From contig NZ_FNDJ01000002.1 of the NCBI RefSeq assembly GCF_900099965.1, forward strand, positions 558,001-622,000: a DNA stretch of 64,000 nt, given 5' to 3'. The notes below the pieces were generated by a model. The model did not search any database, was not told the origin of the DNA, and saw only the letters and a list, made by a program, of their open reading frames with translations. Source of the stretch: Nonomuraea jiangxiensis. Lineage in GTDB: Bacteria > Actinomycetota > Actinomycetes > Streptosporangiales > Streptosporangiaceae. This document shows positions 36,232 to 45,090 of this stretch, in pieces (the stretch's first letter is position 1; every line of letters begins with the position of its first letter). The position numbers and the translations under genes are program-made.

Positions 36232-36675
36232 TCACGAATGGGCCCCGTGGGGCTGCCCGCGGAGCTCGCCGCCGAGCTGGTCGCGGAGCTGGTGCAGGAG
36301 GTCCTTCTCCGACACCACCGCCCACCGTTCGCCGACGAGGTACGTCCCCCCGTACGGCTCGGCCTCGGCCAGCCAGGCGTCCCTGCCGGTCTGGGTGTCG
36401 AAGGTCATGATGGTGTAGCGGCCCTGTGGGGCCTGGCACACCACCTGGCGGAAGTCGGCCGCCTTGCCCTGGGCCTTGGCGCTGGGGCACCCGGCCGCGG
36501 CGACGAGGCGCTCCAAGGTCACCGGGGGACGCGGCGAGGCCGGCGCGGCATGGCCATGCCGGCTGGTGGCGGTGATCGGCTGGGTGGCGCAGGCCGACAC
36601 CAGGATGAAGCCCACGCCCAGGGCCGTCAGGCACCAGGCGATGATCGGTCGCAATCGGTGTAATGCGTGTGTCAC
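36232..36675 (-). CDS. Putative lipoprotein, unknown function
   Basis: A 147-residue protein with signal helix (about 12-27) and a lipobox ending at Cys29 (ILVSAC). The mature domain (TLERLVAAAGCPSAKAQGKA; FRQVVCQAPQGRYTIMTFDT) is a small alpha/beta domain common in actinobacterial lipoproteins, with two cysteines that may form a disulfide. GTG start. No function assigned. Confidence 0.75.
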   Translation of the reverse strand: MTHALHRLRPIIAWCLTALGVGFILVSACATQPITATSRHGHAAPASPRPPVTLERLVAAAGCPSAKAQGKAADFRQVVCQAPQGRYTIMTFDTQTGRDAWLAEAEPYGGTYLVGERWAVVSEKDLLHQLRDQLGGELRGQPHGAHS

Positions 36676-36906
36676 GGTGAACCCGGGCTCTCAGTCGCTG
36701 CTTTGCCCTGGGTACGCACCGGGGCGGCCCCGGGTTCACCGACCGCTCCAGCCCGGCCGCCGCCCGCTCGCCGGCTGGGGTGAGCGCGGCCGGCGGGTGG
36801 CGGTTGTCCGAGGGTAGGGACGGCGGCCGGAAATTGGCCGTCACAGAACGGCACGCTGCCCGGTCTTGTCAGGCGAACGGACCCATGGAGTGACGGGAGC
36901 GGGAGC

Positions 36907-38145
36907 TTGCCAGCAGAAACCGACGGGAGCCGGCTCCGGATCCGGATGACGGCGCGGGCCATCGACGAGCCGCATCGCGTCTCCAGCCAGCTGGAGCTGC
37001 TGTTCGACCTCACCTTCGTGGTCGCGGTCGCGGCCGTCACCGCCGAGCTCGCGCACACCGTCGCCGAGGGGCACGGCCTGGCCGGGGTGGTGCCGTTCCT
37101 CCAGGTGTTCTTCGCGATCTGGTGGGCGTGGATGAACTTCACCTGGTTCGCCTCGTCCTACGACACCGACGACGTCGCCTACCGGCTGCTGACCATGGTC
37201 CAGATGGCCGGTGTCCTGGTCCTGGCCGCCGGGGTGCCGGACGCGGCCGCCCATTCCGCGTACGGCATCGTCACGCTGGGCTATCTCATCATGCGGATCG
37301 GGCTCATCGCCCAGTGGTTGAGAGTGGGCCTCGAAGTGCCGGGGAGCCGCCGCACGGCGCTGCGTTACGCCGCCGGGCTCGCCCTCCTGCAGGTGGGCTG
37401 GCTGCTCCGCCTCCCGCTGGTGGAGTCGGGGGTCCTGCCGTCCTCCTTCGAGCTGCCGTTCTTCGCCGCGCTGGTGGTGCTGGAGCTCCTGGTGCCGCGG
37501 TGGGCGGAACGGCACGGGGCGACCACCTGGCACCCGCACCACATCGCCGAGCGCTACGGCTTGTTCACCATCATCCTGCTCGGCGAGAGCGTCCTGGCCG
37601 CCGGCAGGGGAGTCACGGGGGCGCTGGAGGCGAGCGAGATCAGTAGTCCCTTCCTCGTCGTCTCCGGGTCGGGGTTCGTGCTGCTGCTGGCCCTGTGGTG
37701 GCTGTACTTCGTGGTGCGGGCCGGTGAGGGGCTCAGCGCCCGGCGCGACCGGTCCTACCTGTGGGGATACGGCCACTACGGCATCTTCGCGGCGCTCGCG
37801 GCGATCGGCGCGGGCCTGGAGGTCGCGGTCGAGCAGAGCGGGCGTGAGGTCGCGGCGTCGCCGCTCGCGATCGGGTACGCGGTCGCCGTACCGGCCGCGG
37901 TGTTCCTAGCGCTGCTGTGGGCGGTGCACGCCCTCGTCGCGCGGGAGCCCGTCCCGCATCCGTGCCTGGTGCTGGGCTCGGTCACCGTCGTCGCGCTGCT
38001 GCCGCTCGCGGCCTCCTGGATCGGCGTGGCGGGCGTGGTCGCGGGGATCGCCGCCGTCTGCGTCATGCAGGCCGCCGTCACGGTCGCGGCCCGGTCCTCG
38101 CCGGGACGCGGGCGGTGGGTCAGGTCCGGGCGGACACTGCGGTGA
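36907..38145 (+). CDS. LtrA family membrane protein
   Basis: A 412-residue protein with about 10-11 TM helices and the LtrA hallmarks VSSQLELLFDLTFVVAVA, FFAIWWAWMNFTWFAS and HHIAERYGLFTIILLGES. Named after a Listeria low-temperature locus; biochemical role unknown. The start may be TTG at 36907 or ATG at 36946 just before the conserved part. Its end overlaps the convergent sigma factor gene by 26 bp. Confidence 0.88.
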   Translation: MPAETDGSRLRIRMTARAIDEPHRVSSQLELLFDLTFVVAVAAVTAELAHTVAEGHGLAGVVPFLQVFFAIWWAWMNFTWFASSYDTDDVAYRLLTMVQMAGVLVLAAGVPDAAAHSAYGIVTLGYLIMRIGLIAQWLRVGLEVPGSRRTALRYAAGLALLQVGWLLRLPLVESGVLPSSFELPFFAALVVLELLVPRWAERHGATTWHPHHIAERYGLFTIILLGESVLAAGRGVTGALEASEISSPFLVVSGSGFVLLLALWWLYFVVRAGEGLSARRDRSYLWGYGHYGIFAALAAIGAGLEVAVEQSGREVAASPLAIGYAVAVPAAVFLALLWAVHALVAREPVPHPCLVLGSVTVVALLPLAASWIGVAGVVAGIAAVCVMQAAVTVAARSSPGRGRWVRSGRTLR

Positions 38146-39025
38146 TCTTGGCCGGGTTCATCATCCAGAGCACCTGGTCGATGCCCTGCGCCGAGGCGTT
38201 GACGGTGAGGACCGCGAACACCTCGCCGTCGCGGCTCAGCAGGGCGGCCGTCTGCCCGTTCGCCTCCGCCCACGCCACGTCGACCCCGGTCCAGAAGTGC
38301 CGCGCGAACGCCCGTACATACTTGGCCACCGTGTGCGCCCCCACCACGGGGATGCGCGAGGCGCGGACGGCGCCGCCGCCGTCGGAGTAGCTGGTCACGT
38401 CCGCGGCGAAGAGCTCCTCCAGCGCGTTCAGGTCGCCGGATCGGGCGGCGGTGACGAAGGCGGTCAGCAGCCTGCGCTGCTCGGCCCTGGTCGCCGGTGT
38501 GCGGCGTCCGTCGAGTACGTGCTTGCGGGCCCTGCTGACCAGCTGGCGGACCGCCGGTTCGTTGAGCTGGAGGATGTCGGCGATCTGCCGGTAGGGGTAG
38601 TCGAACGCCTCCCGCAGCACGTACGCCGCGCGTTCGGTGGGCGAGAGCCGCTCCAGGAGCACCAGCACCGCGAGCTCCAGCGCTTCGCCGCGCTCGGCGC
38701 CGAGGTACGGGTCCGCGGCGGTGTCGACGGGTTCGGGCAGCCAGGGACCGGTGTAGGTCTCGCGGCGGACGCGGGCCGACTGGGCGGTGTTGATGGCCAG
38801 CCGGGTGGTCGCCGTCGCCAGGAACGCGGCCGGATTCTCCACCACGGCGCGGTCGGCGTTCTGCCAGCGCAGCCAGACCTCCTGCACCAGGTCCTCGGCC
38901 TCGGTGGCGCTGCCCAGCATCCGGTAGGCGATCCCGAACAGGCGCGGCCGCACCCCCGCGAAGATCTCCACGGCCTGTTCGAGATCGTCCGGCCCGCCCG
39001 CCGGCACGGTATCCGCCACTGCCAT
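38120..39025 (-). CDS. sigJ: ECF41-type RNA polymerase sigma factor (SigJ-like)
   Basis: A 301-residue ECF sigma factor. Region 2 (FGIAYRMLGSATEAEDLVQE) and region 4 (FDYPYRQIADILQLNEPAVR) are followed by a SnoaL-like C-terminal extension (LEELFAADVTSYSDGGGAV) that in ECF41 factors replaces a separate anti-sigma by regulating activity in cis. The usual ECF41 partner gene (carboxymuconolactone decarboxylase-, oxidoreductase- or epimerase-like) is not next to it. ATG at 39025 chosen. Confidence 0.9.
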   Translation of the reverse strand: MAVADTVPAGGPDDLEQAVEIFAGVRPRLFGIAYRMLGSATEAEDLVQEVWLRWQNADRAVVENPAAFLATATTRLAINTAQSARVRRETYTGPWLPEPVDTAADPYLGAERGEALELAVLVLLERLSPTERAAYVLREAFDYPYRQIADILQLNEPAVRQLVSRARKHVLDGRRTPATRAEQRRLLTAFVTAARSGDLNALEELFAADVTSYSDGGGAVRASRIPVVGAHTVAKYVRAFARHFWTGVDVAWAEANGQTAALLSRDGEVFAVLTVNASAQGIDQVLWMMNPAKITAVSART

Positions 39026-39225
39026 CGCCCCCTGCCTCACCGGTGTCCGGACCCGGTCAAGGTCCCATTTTTCCGCTTGCGGTCATCCGCCCGCAGCGCG
39101 GGGTCGCCGATCCGCCGGGTGAGCCGTGAAGTTTCTACATCGGCCTTCCGTAGCGCAATTTAACTGTGGCAAGTTGGGAGTGGCTGCGCACTTGGCGGCG
39201 AGGAAGTCGATCTACAGGAGTAGTG

Positions 39226-40704
39226 ATGAGCACCGATTCCCGTACCGGCGCCGCACCCGCGCCCACCGGCCCTCTCAACCGGGTGGACTACAGCCAGCGC
39301 ATCCCCAACAACGTCGGCCTCGCCGGCGACCGCCGCCTGCAGCGGGCGCTGGAGGGCTGGCAGCCGAAGTTCCTGGACTGGTGGAGGCAGCTCGGCCCGG
39401 CCCTGCCGACCAAGGACGTCTACCTGCGCACCGCGGTCGCCGTGGGCCGCGACGGCTGGGCGCACTTCGCGCACGTTCCCATGGACGAGTACCGCTGGGG
39501 GATCTTCCTGGCCGAGCGCGACCCCGATCGCAAGGTGCACTTCGGCAAGCACAAGGGCGAGCCCGCCTGGCAGGAGGTGCCCGGCGAGCACCGGGCCGCT
39601 CTCATGCGCCTGATCGTCGTGCAGGGAGACACCGAGCCCGCCTCGGTGGAGCAGCAGCGCGTCCTCGGCGACACCGCGCCCAGCATCTACGACCTGCGCA
39701 ACCTCTTCCAGGTCAACGTGGAGGAGGGCCGCCACCTGTGGGCGATGGTCTACCTGCTGCACGCCTATTTCGGCCGGGAGGGGCGGGAGGAGGCCGAGCA
39801 ACTGCTCAAGCGCAACTCCGGCGACCTGAACGCGCCCCGGATCCTGGGCGCCTTCAACGAGGCGACCACCGACTGGCTGCAGTTCTTCATGTTCACGTAC
39901 TTCACCGACAGGGACGGCAAGTACCAGCTCGGCACGCTCAAGGAGTCGGCGTTCGACCCGCTGGCGCGTACCTGCCAATTCATGCTCAAGGAGGAGGCCC
40001 ACCACATGTTCGTGGGCACCACCGGGGTGGAGCGCATCCTGGAGCGCACCGCCGAGCTCATGCGGGAGCACGGCACGGCCGACGTCTTCCCTTACGGCGG
40101 CATTTCGCTGGACGTCATCCAGAGATATCTGAACTTCCAGTACTCCGTGTCGATGGACCTGTTCGGCTCCGAGCAGTCCACCAACGCCGGCAACTACTTC
40201 ACCGCCGGGCTCAAGGGCCGCTGGATGGAGACGCGGCGCGAGGACGACCACGTGCTGCTCGGCGTCACCCGGGAGCTGCGCCACGTCGAGGGCGGCGAGA
40301 TCAGGACGAGGACCGTGCCGCTGCTGAGCGCGCTCAACCTCGACCTGCGCGACGAGTACGCCGCCGACTGCGCGGGCGGCGTGCGCCGCTGGAACCGGGT
40401 GCTGGCCGCCGCCGGCGTGCCGGATCGGCTCCACCTGCCGCACGAGGGCTTCAACCGCAAGGTCGGCGTCTATGCGGGCCACCACGTGACCCCGCACGGC
40501 GAGGTCGTGGACGAGACCACCTGGCGGGCCGGCGCGGACGCCTGGCTGCCCACGCCCGAGGACCGCGAGCGGGTCGCCGCCCTCATGATCCCGGAGTACG
40601 AGTACGGCAAGTTCGCCGGCTGGATCGCCCCGCCCAGGACCGGGATCAACGACCAGCCGGTCGAGTTCGACTATGTGCACCTGGCCGACGAGGGGCTCGT
40701 CTAG
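39226..40704 (+). CDS. boxB: Benzoyl-CoA 2,3-epoxidase, oxygenase component
   Basis: A 492-residue di-iron epoxidase of the aerobic benzoyl-CoA (box) pathway. Ligand helices are visible as NVEEGRHLWAMVYLL, FNEATTDWLQFFMFTYF and MLKEEAHHMFVG. AGGAG lies 7 bases before the ATG at 39226. It needs electrons from a BoxA-type reductase, not present here. Convergent with the PaaX gene (4-bp overlap), and in line with boxC beyond it. Confidence 0.94.
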   Translation: MSTDSRTGAAPAPTGPLNRVDYSQRIPNNVGLAGDRRLQRALEGWQPKFLDWWRQLGPALPTKDVYLRTAVAVGRDGWAHFAHVPMDEYRWGIFLAERDPDRKVHFGKHKGEPAWQEVPGEHRAALMRLIVVQGDTEPASVEQQRVLGDTAPSIYDLRNLFQVNVEEGRHLWAMVYLLHAYFGREGREEAEQLLKRNSGDLNAPRILGAFNEATTDWLQFFMFTYFTDRDGKYQLGTLKESAFDPLARTCQFMLKEEAHHMFVGTTGVERILERTAELMREHGTADVFPYGGISLDVIQRYLNFQYSVSMDLFGSEQSTNAGNYFTAGLKGRWMETRREDDHVLLGVTRELRHVEGGEIRTRTVPLLSALNLDLRDEYAADCAGGVRRWNRVLAAAGVPDRLHLPHEGFNRKVGVYAGHHVTPHGEVVDETTWRAGADAWLPTPEDRERVAALMIPEYEYGKFAGWIAPPRTGINDQPVEFDYVHLADEGLV

Positions 40705-41582
40705 TGGCGGGCGTCCGCGTCCGCGTCCATCCGGTCCCACTCGGCCTGGGCCCGCCGGTGCCAGCGGTTGCGCAGGTCGTGGAAGACGGCCGCCGCCCGG
40801 GGCCCCGGCCAGGCGTGGTCGAGCAGCTCGGCCGGCAGATCGGGGTCGAGGAACGGGAAGCGCCGCCACTCCTGGATGAGCAGCACCTGGTTGACGAACG
40901 CCGCCCGGTCCGAGGCGACCGCCCGGCCCTCGAAGTCCTCGATGAAGCGCAGATAGCGCTTCTCCACGTCGTCGAGGTCCCACGCGGCGCTGATCAGCTT
41001 GGCGGTGTCGCCGATCTCCGCCGACGAACCCGTCCAGGCGTAGGCCCGGTCGGCCAGGTCGAGCTCGCGGATGACCTCGCGTACCTCGGCCTCCTTGGCC
41101 GCGTCGGGGACGACCCAGAGCGTGGGGGCGGGCGAGCCGAGCCCGAGCCAGGTGAGCTTGGTGCGCAGCCGGTGGCGGAGCCGGCGCTGGGTCTCCGGGA
41201 CCCCGGCGGTCAGCACCAGCCAGCGGCCGTCCCAGGCGTGCGGGCGGCGCATGAAGCCGTAGATGCGCTCGGTGCCCGCGCGCAGCAGCCGGTCACCGGC
41301 CTCGGTGAGGCTCCAGCGCACCTTGCGGCCGTGCCGTGCGGACTCCAGCAGGCCCTCGGCGGCCGTGCGCGACAGTGCCTGCCGCGCGGACTTCTCCTCG
41401 ACGCCGAGCGCGCCGAGCGCGTCGACCAGGGTGCCGGTCCACACCTCGCCCCCGCGGGGGAGCACGAACTCGCCGAGCACCGTCAGCAGCAGCGAGCGGG
41501 CGCCGGCCGAGCCCCTCTCCCTCTGGCGCGCCGAGGTCACGGCCGCCCGGCCGGGCTCCGAGCGCGGTTCGCGCGGCGACAC
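40701..41582 (-). CDS. PaaX-family repressor, likely controlling box genes
   Basis: A 293-residue PaaX protein: N-terminal winged HTH (LVDALGALGVEEKSARQALS), central domain (DGRWLVLTAGVPETQRRLRH) and C-terminal domain (FPFLDPDLPAELLDHAWPG). PaaX proteins sense aryl-CoA thioesters such as phenylacetyl-CoA; here benzoyl-CoA is the likely ligand given its place between boxB and boxC. GTG start at 41582 behind AGGAGG. Confidence 0.92.
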   Translation of the reverse strand: MSPREPRSEPGRAAVTSARQRERGSAGARSLLLTVLGEFVLPRGGEVWTGTLVDALGALGVEEKSARQALSRTAAEGLLESARHGRKVRWSLTEAGDRLLRAGTERIYGFMRRPHAWDGRWLVLTAGVPETQRRLRHRLRTKLTWLGLGSPAPTLWVVPDAAKEAEVREVIRELDLADRAYAWTGSSAEIGDTAKLISAAWDLDDVEKRYLRFIEDFEGRAVASDRAAFVNQVLLIQEWRRFPFLDPDLPAELLDHAWPGPRAAAVFHDLRNRWHRRAQAEWDRMDADADARH

Positions 41583-41682
41583 GCGGTCCTCCTGTCGTCC
41601 GGCGCCCTGACGGCGCGCATTCTGCCAGGTCGGGCGGGCCGCGGCGGAACGCCAGGCCGGCCATACCTGCTACAACGGATTG

Positions 41683-41700
41683 ACGATGTATATCGTATAC
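41683..41700. promoter_or_regulatory. Operator candidate between paaX-type gene and boxC
   Basis: Two overlapping inverted repeats: ACGAT-GTAT-ATCGT (41683-41696) and GTATA-TCG-TATAC (41688-41700), in the short divergent gap. An AT-rich spot in GC-rich DNA, suited for a repressor. Confidence 0.55.
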
Positions 41701-41740
41701 GTCGAACATTGGCAGGGAACCTCGTCCGACGGAGCGCGCC

Positions 41741-43426
41741 TTGACTGTCACCGCTGAAACCACGGGTCCGGCCCCGCCGGTGGTCCGCTTCGCCGTCACC
41801 CCCGACCGCTACCGCCACTGGCGGCTCGACGTGGACGGGGCGGTGGCCACGGTCACCCTGCGGGTGGACGAGCACGGCGGCCTGGTCCCGGGCTACGAGC
41901 TCAAGCTCAACTCCTACGACCTCGGCGTGGACATCGAGCTCTACGACATCGTCCAGCGGCTGCGCTTCGAGCACCCAGGGGTCGGGGCGGTCGTGCTGAC
42001 CGGCGGCCTGGAGCGGATGTTCTGCGCCGGGGCCAACATCAGGATGCTCGCGCAGTCCACGCACGCCTGGAAGGTGAACTTCTGCAAGTTCACCAACGAG
42101 ACCCGCAACGGCATCGAGGACGCCACCGAGCACTCCGGCCAGACCTGGATCGCCGCGCTCAACGGCGCCGCCGCCGGCGGCGGCTACGAGCTGGCGCTCG
42201 CCTGCGACCAGATCGTCCTCGTCGACGACGGCTCCTCGGCCGTCTCCCTGCCCGAGGTGCCGCTGCTCGGCGTGCTACCGGGCACCGGTGGCCTGACCCG
42301 CGTGGTGGACAAGCGGCACGTGCGCAAGGACCGCGCCGACGTGTTCGCCACCAGGTCCGAGGGGTTCCGGGGGCGCACCGCCGTCGAGTGGGGTCTGGTC
42401 GACGCCGCCGTGCCGCGTGACGCCCTGGACGACGAGGTGGCCAGGCGCGCTCACGAAGCCGCCGCGGCGTCCGGACGTCCGCCGGACGCCACGGGGGTGC
42501 GCCTGACGCCGCTCGACCGTCAGGACGAGGGCGACACGATCGCCTACCCGTACGTGTCCGCGCGGATCGACCGGGGCAGGCGCCGCGTCGAGATCACCGT
42601 GTCGGGCCCGCCCGGCGCCCCGCCGGACGAGCCGGTGGCTCAGGGCGCCGGCTACTGGCCGCTCGCCGTGACCCGCGCGCTGGACGACCTCATCCTGCAC
42701 CTGCGGACCAACGAGCCCGGCCTCGGCATCTGGGTGCTGCGCACGGCCGGGGACCCCGGGCGGGTGCTGGCCTACGACGCCCAGCTGCGGGAGCGGGCCG
42801 GCGACTGGTTCGTCAACGAGGTGCGCCACTACTACAAGCGCACGCTCAAACGCCTCGACGTCACCAGCCGCAGCCTCATCGCCGTCATCGAGCCGGGCAC
42901 CGCCTTCGCCGGTCTGCTGGCCGAGCTGGCCCTGGCCGCCGACCGTCAGTACATGCTGGAGGGCGTCTACGAGGACCGCGACCCCGACGCCGACCCCGCC
43001 ACCCTCGTCCTCACCCCGGCCAACGACGGCGACTTCCCGATGGGCAACGGCCTGTCGCGCCTGCGGTCCCGGTTCTGGGGCCACGACTGGGAGCTCGACG
43101 CCGCCCGCGGCCGGTTCGGCGAGCCGCTCGACGCGGCCGCCGCGGCGGAGCTCGGCCTGGTCACCATGGCCCTCGACGACCTCGACTTCGAGGAGGAGCT
43201 CCGCATCGTGCTGGAGGAACGCGCCTCGCTCTCGTCCGACGCGCTGACCGGCATGGAGGCCAACCACCGCTTCGTGGGCCCCGAGACCGTGGAGACGAAG
43301 ATCTTCGGCCGGCTCACCGCCTGGCAGAACTGGATCTTCGTCCGCCCGAACGCCTCCGGCCCCGACGGCGCCCTGCGCCGCTACGGCAGCGGCCGTACCG
43401 GCGACTACGACCCCGAACGGGTGTGA
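41741..43426 (+). CDS. boxC: 2,3-epoxybenzoyl-CoA dihydrolase
   Basis: A 561-residue crotonase-superfamily enzyme that opens the ring of 2,3-epoxybenzoyl-CoA to 3,4-dehydroadipyl-CoA semialdehyde and formate. The first crotonase half includes AVVLTGGLERMFCAGANIRM and NGAAAGGGYELALACDQIVL; the second, degenerate half includes SLIAVIEPGTAFAGLLAELA. Length fits BoxC. Start is TTG at 41741 with GGAG six bases upstream. Confidence 0.94.
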   Translation: MTVTAETTGPAPPVVRFAVTPDRYRHWRLDVDGAVATVTLRVDEHGGLVPGYELKLNSYDLGVDIELYDIVQRLRFEHPGVGAVVLTGGLERMFCAGANIRMLAQSTHAWKVNFCKFTNETRNGIEDATEHSGQTWIAALNGAAAGGGYELALACDQIVLVDDGSSAVSLPEVPLLGVLPGTGGLTRVVDKRHVRKDRADVFATRSEGFRGRTAVEWGLVDAAVPRDALDDEVARRAHEAAAASGRPPDATGVRLTPLDRQDEGDTIAYPYVSARIDRGRRRVEITVSGPPGAPPDEPVAQGAGYWPLAVTRALDDLILHLRTNEPGLGIWVLRTAGDPGRVLAYDAQLRERAGDWFVNEVRHYYKRTLKRLDVTSRSLIAVIEPGTAFAGLLAELALAADRQYMLEGVYEDRDPDADPATLVLTPANDGDFPMGNGLSRLRSRFWGHDWELDAARGRFGEPLDAAAAAELGLVTMALDDLDFEEELRIVLEERASLSSDALTGMEANHRFVGPETVETKIFGRLTAWQNWIFVRPNASGPDGALRRYGSGRTGDYDPERV

Positions 43427-43441
43427 CGGTGATCGACGGGC

Positions 43442-43758
43442 ATGCCGCTCATCGACGCGCACGTCCATGTGCCGCTGCTCGGCACGCTCAAGCCCGCCTG
43501 GCTGCGGTGGGCGCGCGACCTCGGCCCTGACGGCCTGCTGGAGGACGTCTGGGACGCCGCCGACCGGCCGCGCCCGGCCCGCCTGGACGAGCTCTTCGCC
43601 GCCCAGGGCGTCGACGTCGCGCTGCTGTTCTGCGAGTCCCCGGCGTCCCCGGCACCGCCGTCAACGCCCGTGCCGTGGCGGGCCTCCTGCCTGACGAGGT
43701 CGCCAGGGCCGTGCTCGGCGGGAACGCGAGGAAGGTGTACGCCGGAATCCAGCCGTGA
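43442..43758 (+). pseudogene. Amidohydrolase remnant with large internal deletion
   Basis: Starts 15 bp after boxC with a normal amidohydrolase_2 N-terminus (MPLIDAHVHVPLLGTLKPAW; metal-binding HVH) and reads ~67 codons to about 43640. The frame then changes, and the other frame continues with a typical C-terminus (VPGTAVNARAVAGLLPDEVA, then VLGGNARKVYAG) to a stop at 43756-43758. The central ~190 codons of a ~280-residue enzyme are missing. A CCCCGG stretch at the join suggests deletion at microhomology. The extended original frame runs to 43807 as nonsense. Confidence 0.85.
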
Positions 43759-43854
43759 GCGGTGGGCCGTCTCCCTTTGGCCGCCCGGATGTTGTTGGGC
43801 GATGTGATTTATGTCCGTTTTGTAGTGGGTAGTCGGGTCTCCGGGGGAGGCTCG

Positions 43855-45009
43855 ATGATGAACGGACATAAGCGCGGACAGCGACCGGGTGGCGAGGGGG
43901 AGCTGTCGCGGCGGGAGTTCTCGCTGCTGGGGGCGGCGGCCATGGGGGCGGCCGGGCTGTCGCGGTTCTCGGCGGCTCACGCGGCCGAGACGCCCACGCC
44001 GGCGCCGGGACAGCCGGGGCGGCGGCCGGGGGCGCCGGTGGGCTTCGTCCTCGGGCACGAGCAGTTCCGCACGCCCGAGCTGGTCTCGTTCGCCGAGCGC
44101 GCCGAGCGCGCTGGCTTCACCCACGTCTGGGCCAGCGACCATGCCCATCCGTGGCAGGACAACGAGGGACACGCCATGTTCCCCTGGATCACGCTGGCGC
44201 TGGTCGGCGACCGTACGTCCCGGCTGACGTACGGCACGGGCGTCACCTGCCCGCTCTACCGCCATCACCCCTCGCAGGTGGCGCAGGCGTTCGCCTCGTT
44301 CGGGATCCTGACGCCCGGCCGGGTGTTCCTCGGCCTCGGCACCGGCGAGGCGCTCAACGAGCAGGCCTCGACCGGTGGCTTCGGCCGCTACCCCGAACGC
44401 CACGACCGCCTGGTGGAGGCCATCCAGCTGATCCGCCGCCTGTGGACGGGCGAGCGCACCACCTTCAAGGGCGAGTACTACCGGACCGACCAGTTCAAGC
44501 TGTACGACGTCCCCGCCAAGCCGGTGCCCATCTACGTGGCCGCCAGCGGGCCGAAGAGCGCCCACCTGGCCGGCCGGTACGGCGACGGCTGGATCGCCCA
44601 GGTCAAGGACCTGACCGACCCGGCCCTGCACGACCAGTTCGTCAAGGGCGCCCGTGCCGCAGGCAAGGACCCCGACAGCATGCCGAAGCTGGTGGAGACC
44701 TGGGTGGTCGTCGGCGACCAGGCCCAGGCCGAGCAGGCGGCCCAGAAGTGGCGCTTCACCGTGCACGGCTTCGGCGACCTGCTCTACCAGCCCAACCCGG
44801 TCACGATCCAGCGCATCGCGGAGCGGCGCTGGACGCTGCCGGAGGTCTACCGGTCATGGCCCCGCGGCACCGACCCGGAGGTGCACGTCAAGGCGCTGCA
44901 GCGGATCATCGACGCCGGTGGCACCCCGTTCGTCCACTCCGGCCAGCAGGACCAGCGGGGCGTGATCGACTTCTACGCCCGCGAGGTGCTGCCCCACGTG
45001 CGCCCCTGA
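43855..45009 (+). CDS. Tat-exported F420-dependent LLM-class oxidoreductase
   Basis: A 384-residue luciferase-like (LLM) protein. The N-terminus has a twin-arginine signal (SRREFSLLGAAAMGAAGLSR, cleavage near AHAAE), so the folded, cofactor-loaded enzyme is exported. The body matches F420-dependent glucose-6-phosphate dehydrogenase/hydroxymycolic acid dehydrogenase relatives (HVWASDHAHPW, GTGVTCPLYRHHP, GLGTGEALNE). Substrate unknown. GGGGGAGG precedes the ATG at 43855. Confidence 0.88.
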   Translation: MMNGHKRGQRPGGEGELSRREFSLLGAAAMGAAGLSRFSAAHAAETPTPAPGQPGRRPGAPVGFVLGHEQFRTPELVSFAERAERAGFTHVWASDHAHPWQDNEGHAMFPWITLALVGDRTSRLTYGTGVTCPLYRHHPSQVAQAFASFGILTPGRVFLGLGTGEALNEQASTGGFGRYPERHDRLVEAIQLIRRLWTGERTTFKGEYYRTDQFKLYDVPAKPVPIYVAASGPKSAHLAGRYGDGWIAQVKDLTDPALHDQFVKGARAAGKDPDSMPKLVETWVVVGDQAQAEQAAQKWRFTVHGFGDLLYQPNPVTIQRIAERRWTLPEVYRSWPRGTDPEVHVKALQRIIDAGGTPFVHSGQQDQRGVIDFYAREVLPHVRP

Positions 45010-45090
45010 ACAGGTGCACGGTCGCCACCGCCGATGACTTTTTCCGCTCCCGCGGGTCTACATTGTGACCCTCTAGAGAAGGAGCGAGAC

